From: Thermoflexus hugenholtzii JAD2
GTDB lineage: Bacteria; Chloroflexota; Dehalococcoidia; SHYB01
Assembly: GCA_945861815.1 (NCBI GenBank)
Contig: CAMAVV010000096.1
Span: 1 to 6,479 of the forward strand
Direction of reading: 5' to 3'
DNA: 6,479 nt
A program made the position numbers and the translations under genes. Position 1 is the first letter of the stretch; each line of letters opens with the position of its first letter. A model generated the notes under the pieces. The model had not been told where the DNA came from. It made no database searches and worked only from the letters and a program-made list of their open reading frames with translations. Below, one piece after another: positions 1 through 6,144 of the stretch.

Positions 1-1
1 C

Positions 2-838
2 CACCTCCTGGTCATGACGGCGACGCCCATCCCGCGTACTCTCTCCCTCACCCTCTACGGCGACCTCGATATCTCCGTCCTGAACGAGCTGCCTCCGGGA
101 CGGCAGGTCATCCGAACGCGCTACCTGGAATCGGCAAGGCGGGAGACGGCCTACGAGTTCATCCGTAGGCAAGTTGCCGAAGGGCGGCAGGCCTTCGTCA
201 TCTACCCGCTCATCGAAGAGTCGGAGAAGATGGATGCGGCGGCAGCAGTGAAGGAGCACGAACGCCTGAGCCGGGAGGTCTTCCCCAACCTGCGCGTCGC
301 CCTGCTCCACGGGCGGATGAAGGCGAGCGACAAGGATAAGATCATGCGCTCCTTCCAGGCCGGCCAGTTCGATATTTTAGTTTCAACGCCCGTCATCGAA
401 GTCGGCATCGACGTGCAGAACGCGACGGTAATGATGGTGGAGTCGTCGGACCGCTTCGGCCTTGCCCAACTGCACCAGTTCCGAGGGCGCGTGGGACGGG
501 GAGAGCACCAGAGCTACTGCATCCTCATGTCGGACTCGCCGACCCCGGAGGCAAGCGAGCGCCTGCGCTTGATGGAGAGCCTGAACGACGGCTTTGCATT
601 AGCGGAGGAGGACTTGCGCCTTCGCGGCCCCGGCGACTTCTTCGGCACGCGCCAGAGCGGCCTGCCCGACCTTCGCATGGCGCGGCTCTCCGATGCGGCG
701 CTGCTCACGCTGGCGCGCCAAGAGGCGGAGGCGATCTATCGCGACGACCCCTCGCTCACAAAGGCGGAGCACAAGGCGCTGGCGAGCGAAGTGGCGCGCG
801 TCTGGGCTAACAGGGACATGGCTCCGGGAGAGGCGTAG
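2..838 (+). CDS. recG: ATP-dependent DNA helicase RecG, C-terminal part (5' end outside window)
   Basis: RecG is a superfamily 2 helicase that remodels stalled replication forks and branch-migrates Holliday junctions in the cytoplasm. The frame is open from base 2, so the true start lies upstream and only 278 residues are seen, roughly the last third of a usual RecG. Visible in order: motif III (MTATPIPRTL, first residue at base 14); the motif IV region (VIYPLIEESEKMD); LHGRMKASDKDKIM; motif V (STPVIEVGIDV); motif VI (QFRGRVGRGEH, with the arginine-finger pattern); then the RecG C-terminal block EEDLRLRGPGDFFGTRQSG, which contains the TRG-type translocation motif and separates RecG from other SF2 helicases. 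The end is a normal RecG tail with a TAG stop at 836-838. No terminator is evident before the next gene 71 bp downstream. The ATG at base 14 is an internal methionine, not a start. The assignment is firm; only the 5' extent is unknown. Confidence 0.97.
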   Translation, partial: HLLVMTATPIPRTLSLTLYGDLDISVLNELPPGRQVIRTRYLESARRETAYEFIRRQVAEGRQAFVIYPLIEESEKMDAAAAVKEHERLSREVFPNLRVALLHGRMKASDKDKIMRSFQAGQFDILVSTPVIEVGIDVQNATVMMVESSDRFGLAQLHQFRGRVGRGEHQSYCILMSDSPTPEASERLRLMESLNDGFALAEEDLRLRGPGDFFGTRQSGLPDLRMARLSDAALLTLARQEAEAIYRDDPSLTKAEHKALASEVARVWANRDMAPGEA

Positions 839-895
839 GCAACCATCCAATTCATTTGCGAGGCGGTGTATCCTACGAATATGTCTGTTGTGCTT

Positions 896-904
896 AGGGA
901 GGGG
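896..904 (+). promoter_or_regulatory. Strong Shine-Dalgarno sequence of the exported-protein gene
   Basis: AGGGAGGGG ends 5 nt before the ATG at 910 and fixes that start. In the 71-bp gap after recG (839-909) I see no convincing -10/-35 pair. TATCCT at 869-874 is the best -10-like hexamer, but it has no -35 and is not in extended form, so both a separate promoter and cotranscription with recG remain possible. Confidence 0.75.
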
Positions 905-909
905 ATTCC

Positions 910-2346
910 ATGAGCGCGCAACGCTTCCTGCGATCCGCTTGTCTGACTCTCGTCATTCTCACGCTATTCCTCACCGTCGCCACGGCCTCTGCCGCTGATA
1001 AGACACCGTCCCTCAGCATCACCAGCCCCAAGGCTGGGAAGACCGTCACCGCCGTTGAGGTTGAGATTAAGCTCTCAGCCAAGAATGCCCCCACGCGTGC
1101 CCGGTACCGCTACGCGCTCGATGGGGCGACCGTCACCACAACGACCAAGACTTCGATAAAGGTGACGGGCCTATCTGAGGGGAATCACACAGCAGGCACC
1201 GAGATGCTCTCCGCTTCAGGCCAGTCCCTCACGCCCCAGGTGACGGCCCAAGTCACCTTCGACTTCAAGGCCCCCGCCAAGCCGGGAAAGCCCAGCAAAG
1301 ATGCGATACAGGCACCTGCAAGGCCATCCGCGGAAATCGCAGAAGTCGGCTGCGGAGGCCAGCCTCTCGATGAACCTGACTCTGTCACCCTTCGCTTAGC
1401 CGCGCGGGGCACTGTTCAGCTTTCACTCGGCCAGAGGTTGCTGGTCTACCACGACTACCCTGGAGGAGGCGGTTTCTTCTCCCCAAATGATACCCAACTG
1501 CAGGGAACAGACCGCTCAGGCATGTTCATGTGGATCGCTACGGAATCAAGGGAATACGATGAAAGAGCCACGGAGTTTCCAGTCACCATACGAGTCGTCC
1601 TCTTCGACTCCAACGGGCCAGCGGGAGGGACGGAGCTCGCCAGGAAAGAGTTCACCTGCAAGATCCCGCCACAGCAGGGGCCAAAGGTTACGGTTGACCT
1701 TGTCGACTGTGTTGTGATTGACCGTCAGGGAGAGCGGAGAGCCTATCAAATCACAGCAGCAGGAACAGCCTTTGGCCCTGAGAATGCGGAGGTCATCCTT
1801 TCCTTGGGTACGGACGCTGACGGCCTCTTCACGCTCGGGGATGTGCAGACGAAATGGCATCGCGTGGGCTCTAACGGCATGCGCCGTGACGCCGCAGATA
1901 GGACGCTCGGCAAAGAGGCCGACCCAGCCTTCACAAATTGGAGCGTCACAGTTCGCACAACGCTCTTGCCCGCCGTGGCGGCTCGAAATGCGATCGGCAC
2001 GGCCGCTTTAGTGGCACGGGAGCAGCAGATCGGCGGCGGAGCGCGCACAACCCGACCCTGCGAAACCCAATCCGCCCCAACAGCCACACCCCTACCTACG
2101 TCCACACCACGGTTAGAAACTACGATCTCACCGGCTCGCGACCTCACTGGCACTTGGCGCGGCGGCATCAACATGATTGAATTTTCCGATGACCCGCTAT
2201 GCCAGTGGTCGGGATCCATCACGCTGAACCTTGCGCAGAACGGGAATGACATCGTCGGCAACGCCCTTGTTGCCTTGGATACCATCACGCCCTTAAAGCC
2301 AACGGCCCGTTGCGGACTGGCACCGTTTCAATTGAACAACGTCTGA
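910..2346 (+). CDS. Exported multidomain protein with Ig-like domain, proximal part ended by an in-frame TGA
   Basis: No specific function is recognised. Residues 1-28 form a signal peptide: basic MSAQRFLR, a hydrophobic core LTLVILTLFLTV, and a likely cleavage after ASA (26-28). Residues about 33-118 look like a bacterial Ig-like domain (ITSPKAGKTV at the start, YALDG at 68-72, GLSEGNHT at 87-94). A Pro/Lys/Ala linker (about 119-140) leads to a domain of about 145-385 with cysteines 148, 250, 267 and 384, possibly disulfide-bonded outside the cell. A short Pro-Thr linker (about 388-400) leads to LTGTWRGG at 412-419 and a run of beta-strand-like segments (CQWSGSITLNL, GNDIVGNALV). This reads as the start of a small beta-barrel or lipocalin-like domain, and it stops abruptly at codon 479, TGA 2344-2346. 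The same frame stays open beyond the TGA to 3282 and finishes the domain, so the original protein was probably about 790 codons. The start is supported by a strong Shine-Dalgarno sequence. Likely role is surface-attached or secreted binding; this is inferred from architecture only. Confidence 0.8.
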   Translation: MSAQRFLRSACLTLVILTLFLTVATASAADKTPSLSITSPKAGKTVTAVEVEIKLSAKNAPTRARYRYALDGATVTTTTKTSIKVTGLSEGNHTAGTEMLSASGQSLTPQVTAQVTFDFKAPAKPGKPSKDAIQAPARPSAEIAEVGCGGQPLDEPDSVTLRLAARGTVQLSLGQRLLVYHDYPGGGGFFSPNDTQLQGTDRSGMFMWIATESREYDERATEFPVTIRVVLFDSNGPAGGTELARKEFTCKIPPQQGPKVTVDLVDCVVIDRQGERRAYQITAAGTAFGPENAEVILSLGTDADGLFTLGDVQTKWHRVGSNGMRRDAADRTLGKEADPAFTNWSVTVRTTLLPAVAARNAIGTAALVAREQQIGGGARTTRPCETQSAPTATPLPTSTPRLETTISPARDLTGTWRGGINMIEFSDDPLCQWSGSITLNLAQNGNDIVGNALVALDTITPLKPTARCGLAPFQLNNV

Positions 2347-2352
2347 GGCTCC

Positions 2353-3282
2353 GTGAGCGCCAGTTCGATACGATTAGAAGGAGGCGGCGCCGTCTTTACG
2401 GGCTCATTTACTACCGATTTAATGTCCGGGACATTCGTTGCAGGCGAGAACGGCAACGGCGTTCGGGGCTGTTTCCAAGTAAGCCGCACAAGCCTCGAGG
2501 CGATGCCAAACTGCGGCAATCCATTCTTGCCCAGGAGCACGCCCACACCGGCGCCAACTGCAACGCTCCTGCCTACGCCGAGCCCAACGCCCACCGCCAC
2601 GTCCACACCAAGACCGACACCAGTGGTGACGCCGACTCCCATCCCAGTGCCCACTCGGATGCCAACAAACACCCCTGCGCCGGTGCCAACTCCTTCAACA
2701 CCCTCGGGAGATGCCGACTTTCATTTCACAACGCGAATCAGGCTGGTCTGCGCCACGGATAGCCGCATCTTCTTCAGTCTGCCTCCCGGCGTAAACGATG
2801 CGCTGACCCGAATATCGTCAAGCCCGACGTCGTTCCCGTTTAGTTATACCGCGACCCGCAGCGACTCGATCTTCCAGCCGTGTTCGGCATCGGGGACCAT
2901 CTCGATTCAAAGAACCAGCGCCACCTCTTGGACTATCACAATGGATGCCACGATTTCAGCGCTTGGGACGCGCGGCTACTATTCCGGAGTGAACTTCGAG
3001 GTGGTGGCCCTCGCAACATCGATCCCAGTGGCGGCAACCTGCTCTGTCTCGGGTCAAGGGGGGACGAACATCCTGGCAATCGCAACGGCGACGTGGGGCA
3101 ACTTAGGATGCAGCAATGCACCTCCGCCCTTCCAGCAGTATCCGCAGAGTTATTCGGGCACGATCCCTCCACGAAACGACTTGTTTACGAGTATTCAAGT
3201 CTTGAACAATGGCAACGGAAGCACCGTCACCAACGTGGCCGGGCGAGCACAACTCACGATTTCGCTGCAGCCGGTGAGATAG
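2353..3282 (+). CDS. Distal part of the interrupted exported protein: end of beta-barrel-like domain, Pro-Thr stalk, C-terminal beta-rich domain
   Basis: This ORF is in exactly the same frame as the preceding one and begins 6 bp after its TGA. It has no signal peptide, so on its own it could not be exported by the Sec route. Residues 1-45 ([23 protein letters not shown]) are strands that complete the TWxG-type domain begun upstream. They supply cysteines 40 and 54, possible partners for C431 and C468 of the proximal part. Residues about 59-118 form a Pro-Thr stalk. Residues about 119-309 form a Ser/Thr-rich, probably beta-sandwich domain with cysteines 133, 177, 230 and 253. The GTG at 2353 has a weak GAGG 4 nt upstream, overlapping the stop codon, so coupled reinitiation is possible. 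I think it more likely that this is the C-terminal half of one broken or read-through gene. The stop is TAG at 3280-3282. The next gene is convergent, and the 86-bp gap shows no clear terminator. Confidence 0.7.
   Translation: MSASSIRLEGGGAVFTGSFTTDLMSGTFVAGENGNGVRGCFQVSRTSLEAMPNCGNPFLPRSTPTPAPTATLLPTPSPTPTATSTPRPTPVVTPTPIPVPTRMPTNTPAPVPTPSTPSGDADFHFTTRIRLVCATDSRIFFSLPPGVNDALTRISSSPTSFPFSYTATRSDSIFQPCSASGTISIQRTSATSWTITMDATISALGTRGYYSGVNFEVVALATSIPVAATCSVSGQGGTNILAIATATWGNLGCSNAPPPFQQYPQSYSGTIPPRNDLFTSIQVLNNGNGSTVTNVAGRAQLTISLQPVR
2539..2703 (+). repeat. Low-complexity Pro-Thr linker coding repeat
   Basis: About 55 codons are dominated by Pro and Thr (pattern [27 protein letters not shown]), from degenerate repeats of ACN-CCN codon pairs. 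Such stalks separate the folded extracellular domains of exported proteins and are typical of Chloroflexota. The repeat units are imperfect and in frame, so this is a protein linker and not a CRISPR or intergenic tandem array. A shorter linker of the same kind lies at about 2071-2109 in the proximal part. Confidence 0.85.
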
Positions 3283-3368
3283 GGACACCTAAGCGTTCAG
3301 CGGACAAGATAGTAGGACTCTCCGAGGATACGGGGGCCTCACAGGACTCAGGGTGACAAGAAAGGGGT

Positions 3369-3908
3369 CTATGTCACCGCTGTTTGCTTCCTTCGTTCGT
3401 GTATGTGCTCCACCGTCTCGTCCACCGTCATCGCGCTCGAGTCCACCCACAGGCCCACGCCAGCGAGCTCGCGGCGCATCCCTTCATCCAGGTAAGCAAA
3501 CTGCCTGGCGAAGTGCTTATCACGCTGGGCGTCCCTAGCAAGGACGACATCGATGGAGGGCGCGAGCGTCACGAAGTGGAGACGATAGCCCTGAAGTTGC
3601 TCTTGATAACGCCCGAGGATCCGTCGTGAGGCGACAACGTAGTCCATGACCGGCACAAAGCCCGCCTCCGCAAAGGAGCGCGACAGCAGGCACATATTGC
3701 GGGCGCAAAGGTCTAACTGACGATTCGATTCCTCTTCAGGCGTCCCTCCAGGGGCCACGTTGCCCGCGACAACAAAGGCATGAAGGCGGTCGCCTTCGAT
3801 GTGGGCGCCCTTTCCAAAGCGCTGGGCCAGCTTCCGGGCAACGGTCGTCTTTCCTGCGCCGGGGATGCCGTTGATGAGCCACACGTCTGTTGTTGGTCTG
3901 CTTTCCAT
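3369..3908 (-). CDS. Small P-loop phosphotransferase/kinase (AAA_33 / chloramphenicol phosphotransferase-like), substrate unknown
   Basis: A 179-residue single-domain P-loop protein, a normal size for this kinase group. Walker A is GIPGAGKTT at 14-22, directly after the first strand (VWLIN). HIEGDRL at 36-42 places an acidic residue, D40, where the catalytic or substrate-binding Asp of chloramphenicol phosphotransferase-like enzymes sits. FVPVMDYVV at 84-92 is the Walker B-like strand with D89. LAPSIDVVLARDAQRDKH at 115-132 is the strand and Arg/Lys-rich lid that closes on ATP. GLWVDSS at 152-158 is the final strand. It should transfer the ATP gamma-phosphate to a small molecule or other acceptor in the cytoplasm; the acceptor cannot be told from sequence. 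Antibiotic resistance is not implied. The gene is convergent with the exported protein and divergent from argS. No Shine-Dalgarno sequence precedes the ATG, but an extended -10 box ends 9 nt before it, suggesting a leaderless mRNA. The stop is TAG. Confidence 0.85.
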   Translation of the reverse strand: MESRPTTDVWLINGIPGAGKTTVARKLAQRFGKGAHIEGDRLHAFVVAGNVAPGGTPEEESNRQLDLCARNMCLLSRSFAEAGFVPVMDYVVASRRILGRYQEQLQGYRLHFVTLAPSIDVVLARDAQRDKHFARQFAYLDEGMRRELAGVGLWVDSSAMTVDETVEHIHERRKQTAVT

Positions 3909-3917
3909 AGTGGGCGG

Positions 3918-3926
3918 ATTCTAGCA
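3918..3926 (-). promoter_or_regulatory. Extended -10 promoter of the kinase gene
   Basis: Read on the minus strand this is TGCTAGAAT: an extended -10 TG-n followed by TAGAAT, 5 of 6 to TATAAT. Nine bases separate it from the ATG (first base 3908). A start point 5-10 nt downstream would fall at or within a few bases of that ATG, fitting the missing Shine-Dalgarno sequence. The -35 position (3941-3946) does not match TTGACA. Confidence 0.5.
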
Positions 3927-3945
3927 GAGGCAGTCCGCCGCTTTC

Positions 3946-3954
3946 TGGTAAAAT
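3946..3954 (+). promoter_or_regulatory. argS: Extended -10 promoter of argS
   Basis: TGGTAAAAT is an extended -10 element: TG, one base, then TAAAAT, 5 of 6 to consensus. It faces the kinase's box, the two -10 hexamers being 25 bp apart on opposite strands. The expected start point is near 3961, giving a leader of about 40 nt. No good -35 hexamer is seen at the usual distance, as is common for extended -10 promoters. Confidence 0.5.
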
Positions 3955-3960
3955 AGTCCT

Positions 3961-3986
3961 GTGGCCCCAAGGCCACTTCTTTTTTT
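3961..3986 (+). promoter_or_regulatory. Terminator-like stem-loop with T-tract in the argS leader
   Basis: GTGGCC, loop CCAA, GGCCAC is a perfect 6-bp stem with a tetraloop. It is followed by TTCTTTTTTT and then the argS Shine-Dalgarno GGAGA (3988-3992), 8 nt before the ATG. The T-tract follows only on the + strand. It could block + strand read-through arriving antisense across the kinase gene, act as a 5' stabilising hairpin on the argS mRNA, or attenuate argS. If transcription starts at about 3961 the hairpin would be the very first RNA made, which makes classic attenuation doubtful. Confidence 0.45.
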
Positions 3987-4000
3987 CGGAGACTTTTCCC

Positions 4001-5689
4001 ATGGAACGCATCAAAGAGCGGCTGACGCAGTCACTCAAGGAGGCCGCAGAGGCGGCGGTAAAGTCCGGCGCGTTGCCTGAGCTGGGCGTCCTCGAAATCG
4101 TCATCGAGCGTCCGCAGAACGCCACCCACGGCGACTTCGCGACGAACATGGCGATGCGCCTAGCCCGCAGCGCGCGCATGGCGCCCCTTGAAATCGCAAA
4201 GCGGCTCGTCGCGAACCTGCCTACATCGGAAATCATCGAGTCGGCCTCCGTTGCGCCGCCGGGCTTCATCAACATCACCCTCTCCAAGCGGTGGCTCCAG
4301 GACCAGGTGAGCGTTATCAACGGCGAAGGCGAAAGGTTCGCCAACGTCAACAAGGGCAACGGCGAGCGCGTCCAGGTGGAGTTCGTCAGCGCGAATCCGA
4401 CAGGCCCGGTCCACATAGGCCACGGGCGCGGCGCGGTGCTGGGCGATACCCTTGCCAGCGTCATGCAGGCCGCCGGCTACAGCGTCCAGCGCGAGTACTA
4501 CATCAACGACGCCGGCAACCAGATGCAGAACTTCTACAAGTCGCTGTACGCGCGCACGGCCCAAGCCTTTGGCGCAGACGTGAAGATGCCGGACGACGGC
4601 TATATAGGCCAGTACATGATCGACCTGGCGAAGGAGATCATCGCCGAGGCGAAGGACACGAAGGCGCTGGAGCAGAAGGTGCGGGAGAAACCGGAAGAGG
4701 CGCAGAAGGAACTCGGCGCCATCGGCCTGCAGAAGATGCTGGCGCATATACGAAGCGACTGCGAAGCGCTGGGCGTGAAGTTCGACGAGTGGTTCAGCGA
4801 GGCGTCCCTCTTCACCAACGGCCAGTACACGCGCATCCTCGAGAAGCTGCGCGACAATGGCTACGTGGCACAGCGCGAAGGGGCGACCTGGTTCACCTCG
4901 ACGAGCCTCGGCGAGGACAAAGACAACGTCATCGTGCGAAGCAACGGCACCCCTACCTATTTCGCCACAGACATTGCCTATCACTACAACAAGTTTGCCG
5001 AGCGCGGCTTTGACCGGGTCATCGACCTGTGGGGCGCAGACCACCAAGGCCACGTGCCGCGCATGAAGGCTGCCATCTCCGCCCTCGGCATCGACCCGGC
5101 GCGCCTCACAATCATTACGTCTCAGCTTGTGACGCTGAAGCGCGGCAGTGAGGTGGTGCGCATCTCCAAGCGCACCGGCGACATCATCACTCTTCGCGAG
5201 GTTGTGGATGAAGTCGGCAAAGACGCCGTACGCTTCTTCCTCCTCTCGCGCTCTGCCGATAGCCAGATGGACTTTGACCTGGAAGTCGCGAAGACACAGT
5301 CGCAAGAGAATCCCGTCTATTACGTCCAGTACGCTCACGCCCGCATCGCAAGCATCCTGCGGCTGGCCGAAGAGAAGGGCATCAACTACTCGAAGGGCGA
5401 TGTCTCGCTGCTGAAGAACGAAGCGGAGCTGGCGCTCATCCGCAAAATGCTGGAACTGCCGGAACTCATCGAAAAGATGGCGGAGATATTAGAGCCGCAT
5501 CACCTGGCGCACTACGCCCAAGACTTGGGGACCACGTTCCACTGGTTCTACAAGCAGTGCCGCGTCGTCTCCTCTGAGCCAGGCGATGAGGCGATAACCG
5601 CCGCGCGCCTGAAGCTCGTCGCCGCTGCGAAGATCGCCCTGGCGCGGACGCTGCACCTGATGGGGATGAGCGCGCCGGAAAAGATGTAG
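4001..5689 (+). CDS. argS: Arginyl-tRNA synthetase (class I)
   Basis: Charges tRNA-Arg with arginine using ATP, in the cytoplasm. The 562 residues match the usual bacterial ArgRS length, so the gene is complete. The N-terminal tRNA-binding add-on domain covers about 1-105 (ATHGDFATNMA at 41-51; PGFINITLS at 87-95). The class I catalytic core follows, with SANPTGPVHIGHGRG carrying the HIGH motif at 138-141, YYINDAGNQM at 166-175, TPTYFATDIAYH at 317-328 and GADHQGHVPRMKAA at 345-358. The KMSKS-equivalent loop is RISKRTGD at 387-394, normal divergence for ArgRS. The DALR-type anticodon-binding helical domain runs from about 440 to the end (NPVYYVQYAHARIASI; the tail LARTLHLMGMSAPEKM is typical). 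GGAGA 8 nt upstream supports the ATG at 4001. It is divergent from the kinase. The TAG stop is followed by 215 bp without a gene and no clear intrinsic terminator. Confidence 0.98.
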   Translation: MERIKERLTQSLKEAAEAAVKSGALPELGVLEIVIERPQNATHGDFATNMAMRLARSARMAPLEIAKRLVANLPTSEIIESASVAPPGFINITLSKRWLQDQVSVINGEGERFANVNKGNGERVQVEFVSANPTGPVHIGHGRGAVLGDTLASVMQAAGYSVQREYYINDAGNQMQNFYKSLYARTAQAFGADVKMPDDGYIGQYMIDLAKEIIAEAKDTKALEQKVREKPEEAQKELGAIGLQKMLAHIRSDCEALGVKFDEWFSEASLFTNGQYTRILEKLRDNGYVAQREGATWFTSTSLGEDKDNVIVRSNGTPTYFATDIAYHYNKFAERGFDRVIDLWGADHQGHVPRMKAAISALGIDPARLTIITSQLVTLKRGSEVVRISKRTGDIITLREVVDEVGKDAVRFFLLSRSADSQMDFDLEVAKTQSQENPVYYVQYAHARIASILRLAEEKGINYSKGDVSLLKNEAELALIRKMLELPELIEKMAEILEPHHLAHYAQDLGTTFHWFYKQCRVVSSEPGDEAITAARLKLVAAAKIALARTLHLMGMSAPEKM

Positions 5690-5783
5690 GCCACTCGGTC
5701 CGGTGGGGCACACGGACTCTTCGAGCGCGACGGCCAGTGGCCTGGCGGCACATCGCACAAGTCGCTTCCATCATCTACTCAAG

Positions 5784-5807
5784 CCGCACCGCGCTACGCC
5801 GCTGCCA
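5784..5807 (+). repeat. 24-bp imperfect direct repeat, copy 1 (upstream of the small gene pair)
   Basis: Starts CCGCACCGCGCTACGC and ends TGCCA. It matches 6407-6430 at 22 of 24 positions, with differences only at repeat positions 17 and 19. It lies in the non-coding stretch 5690-5904 between argS and the DUF4258-like gene. The rest of that gap holds two modest stem-loops (5698-5717 and 5733-5746) without T-tracts, and no promoter I can defend. Confidence 0.75.
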
Positions 5808-5904
5808 AAGCTCGTCTGACAAATGACCATTGCCTATAGCCACGCCCCTCGCATATCTTTGCGTATCGCGCACCCCCTAACGTCCGTCGCGAACAGAGGC
5901 TGCG

Positions 5905-6144
5905 ATGAACACAATCACCTTGGGTCGTCATGCCCGCAGGAGAATGCGGCTCTACCGTATCCCAGTTGAACAGGTAGCTGCTGCTGTGCAAACGCCTGAC
6001 TGGGTCGCGCCATCTACAAAAGGACGTTACAATGCCTATAAGAGGTTTCCGAAATGGTCTTTACGGGTGACCTACAGAGCATTTACTGAGCGCATCGAAG
6101 TCGTAACCGTGACTCTTCGGCGGAAAGGGTGGAGCAAGCTGTGA
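5905..6144 (+). CDS. DUF4258-like small protein, putative toxin of a toxin-antitoxin-like pair
   Basis: A 79-residue basic protein. HARRRMRLYRIPVEQV at 9-24 followed by QTPD at 29-32 has the pattern of DUF4258 proteins (HAxxRM, then a helix ending in a xxPD turn). The second half alternates hydrophobic residues as beta strands (SLRVTYRAF, RIEVVTVTLRRKGW), which together suggest a compact RelE/BrnT-like alpha/beta fold. AGAGG ends 5 nt before the ATG and supports the start. The stop TGA (6142-6144) overlaps the GTG start of the next gene, so translation of the two is probably coupled. DUF4258 genes are often found beside DUF2283 genes, and the pair resembles type II toxin-antitoxin modules. 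That function is inferred; no catalytic residue can be assigned here. It could also be a small housekeeping protein of unknown role. Confidence 0.72.
   Translation: MNTITLGRHARRRMRLYRIPVEQVAAAVQTPDWVAPSTKGRYNAYKRFPKWSLRVTYRAFTERIEVVTVTLRRKGWSKL

Noticed and set aside
910..945. Lipoprotein signal with Cys at residue 11
   Set aside because: The cysteine precedes the hydrophobic core and lacks a lipobox. An ordinary signal peptidase I site (ASA, 26-28) fits better.
2344..2400. Selenocysteine insertion at the TGA
   Set aside because: No compact stem-loop at the right distance is visible: only a 3-bp GCT/AGC stem next to the TGA and a 5-bp stem with a loop of about 25 nt. A selenocysteine would also be unexpected in this secreted structural domain.
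2539..2703. CRISPR-like or non-coding tandem repeat
   Set aside because: The repetition is degenerate and in frame, and it encodes a Pro-Thr linker with no uniform repeats or spacers.
2310..2762. A 150-codon + strand open frame over the TGA break, as possible evidence for a frameshift
   Set aside because: Its product is a low-complexity, His/Arg/Asn-rich translation of the Pro-Thr linker in the wrong frame. The real coding frame continues unchanged on both sides of the TGA, so no frameshift is needed.
3283..3368. Bidirectional terminator between the convergent genes
   Set aside because: Only a 4-bp GAGG/CCTC stem (3324-3340) and a 7-bp direct repeat AGGACTC (3314 and 3343) are present, with no T-tract on either strand.
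3736..4464. A 242-codon minus-strand open frame spanning the kinase 5' end, the divergent promoter and the start of argS
   Set aside because: It overlaps two real genes in other frames and the shared promoter region, and has no recognisable domain.
4160..5338. A 392-codon open frame on the minus strand across argS
   Set aside because: It lies wholly antisense to a complete, motif-rich argS. It is rich in Val/Ala/Leu/His/Arg with no domain I recognise, as expected from antisense reading of a GC-biased gene.
5698..5746. Intrinsic terminator after argS
   Set aside because: Two short stem-loops exist (GTCCG/CGGAC and GCCAG/CTGGC), but the first has a 10-nt loop and neither is followed by a T-tract.
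5816..5840. Promoter for the DUF4258-like gene (CTGACA with TATAGC)
   Set aside because: The spacer is only 13 bp and the -10 is weak, so I could not defend it.
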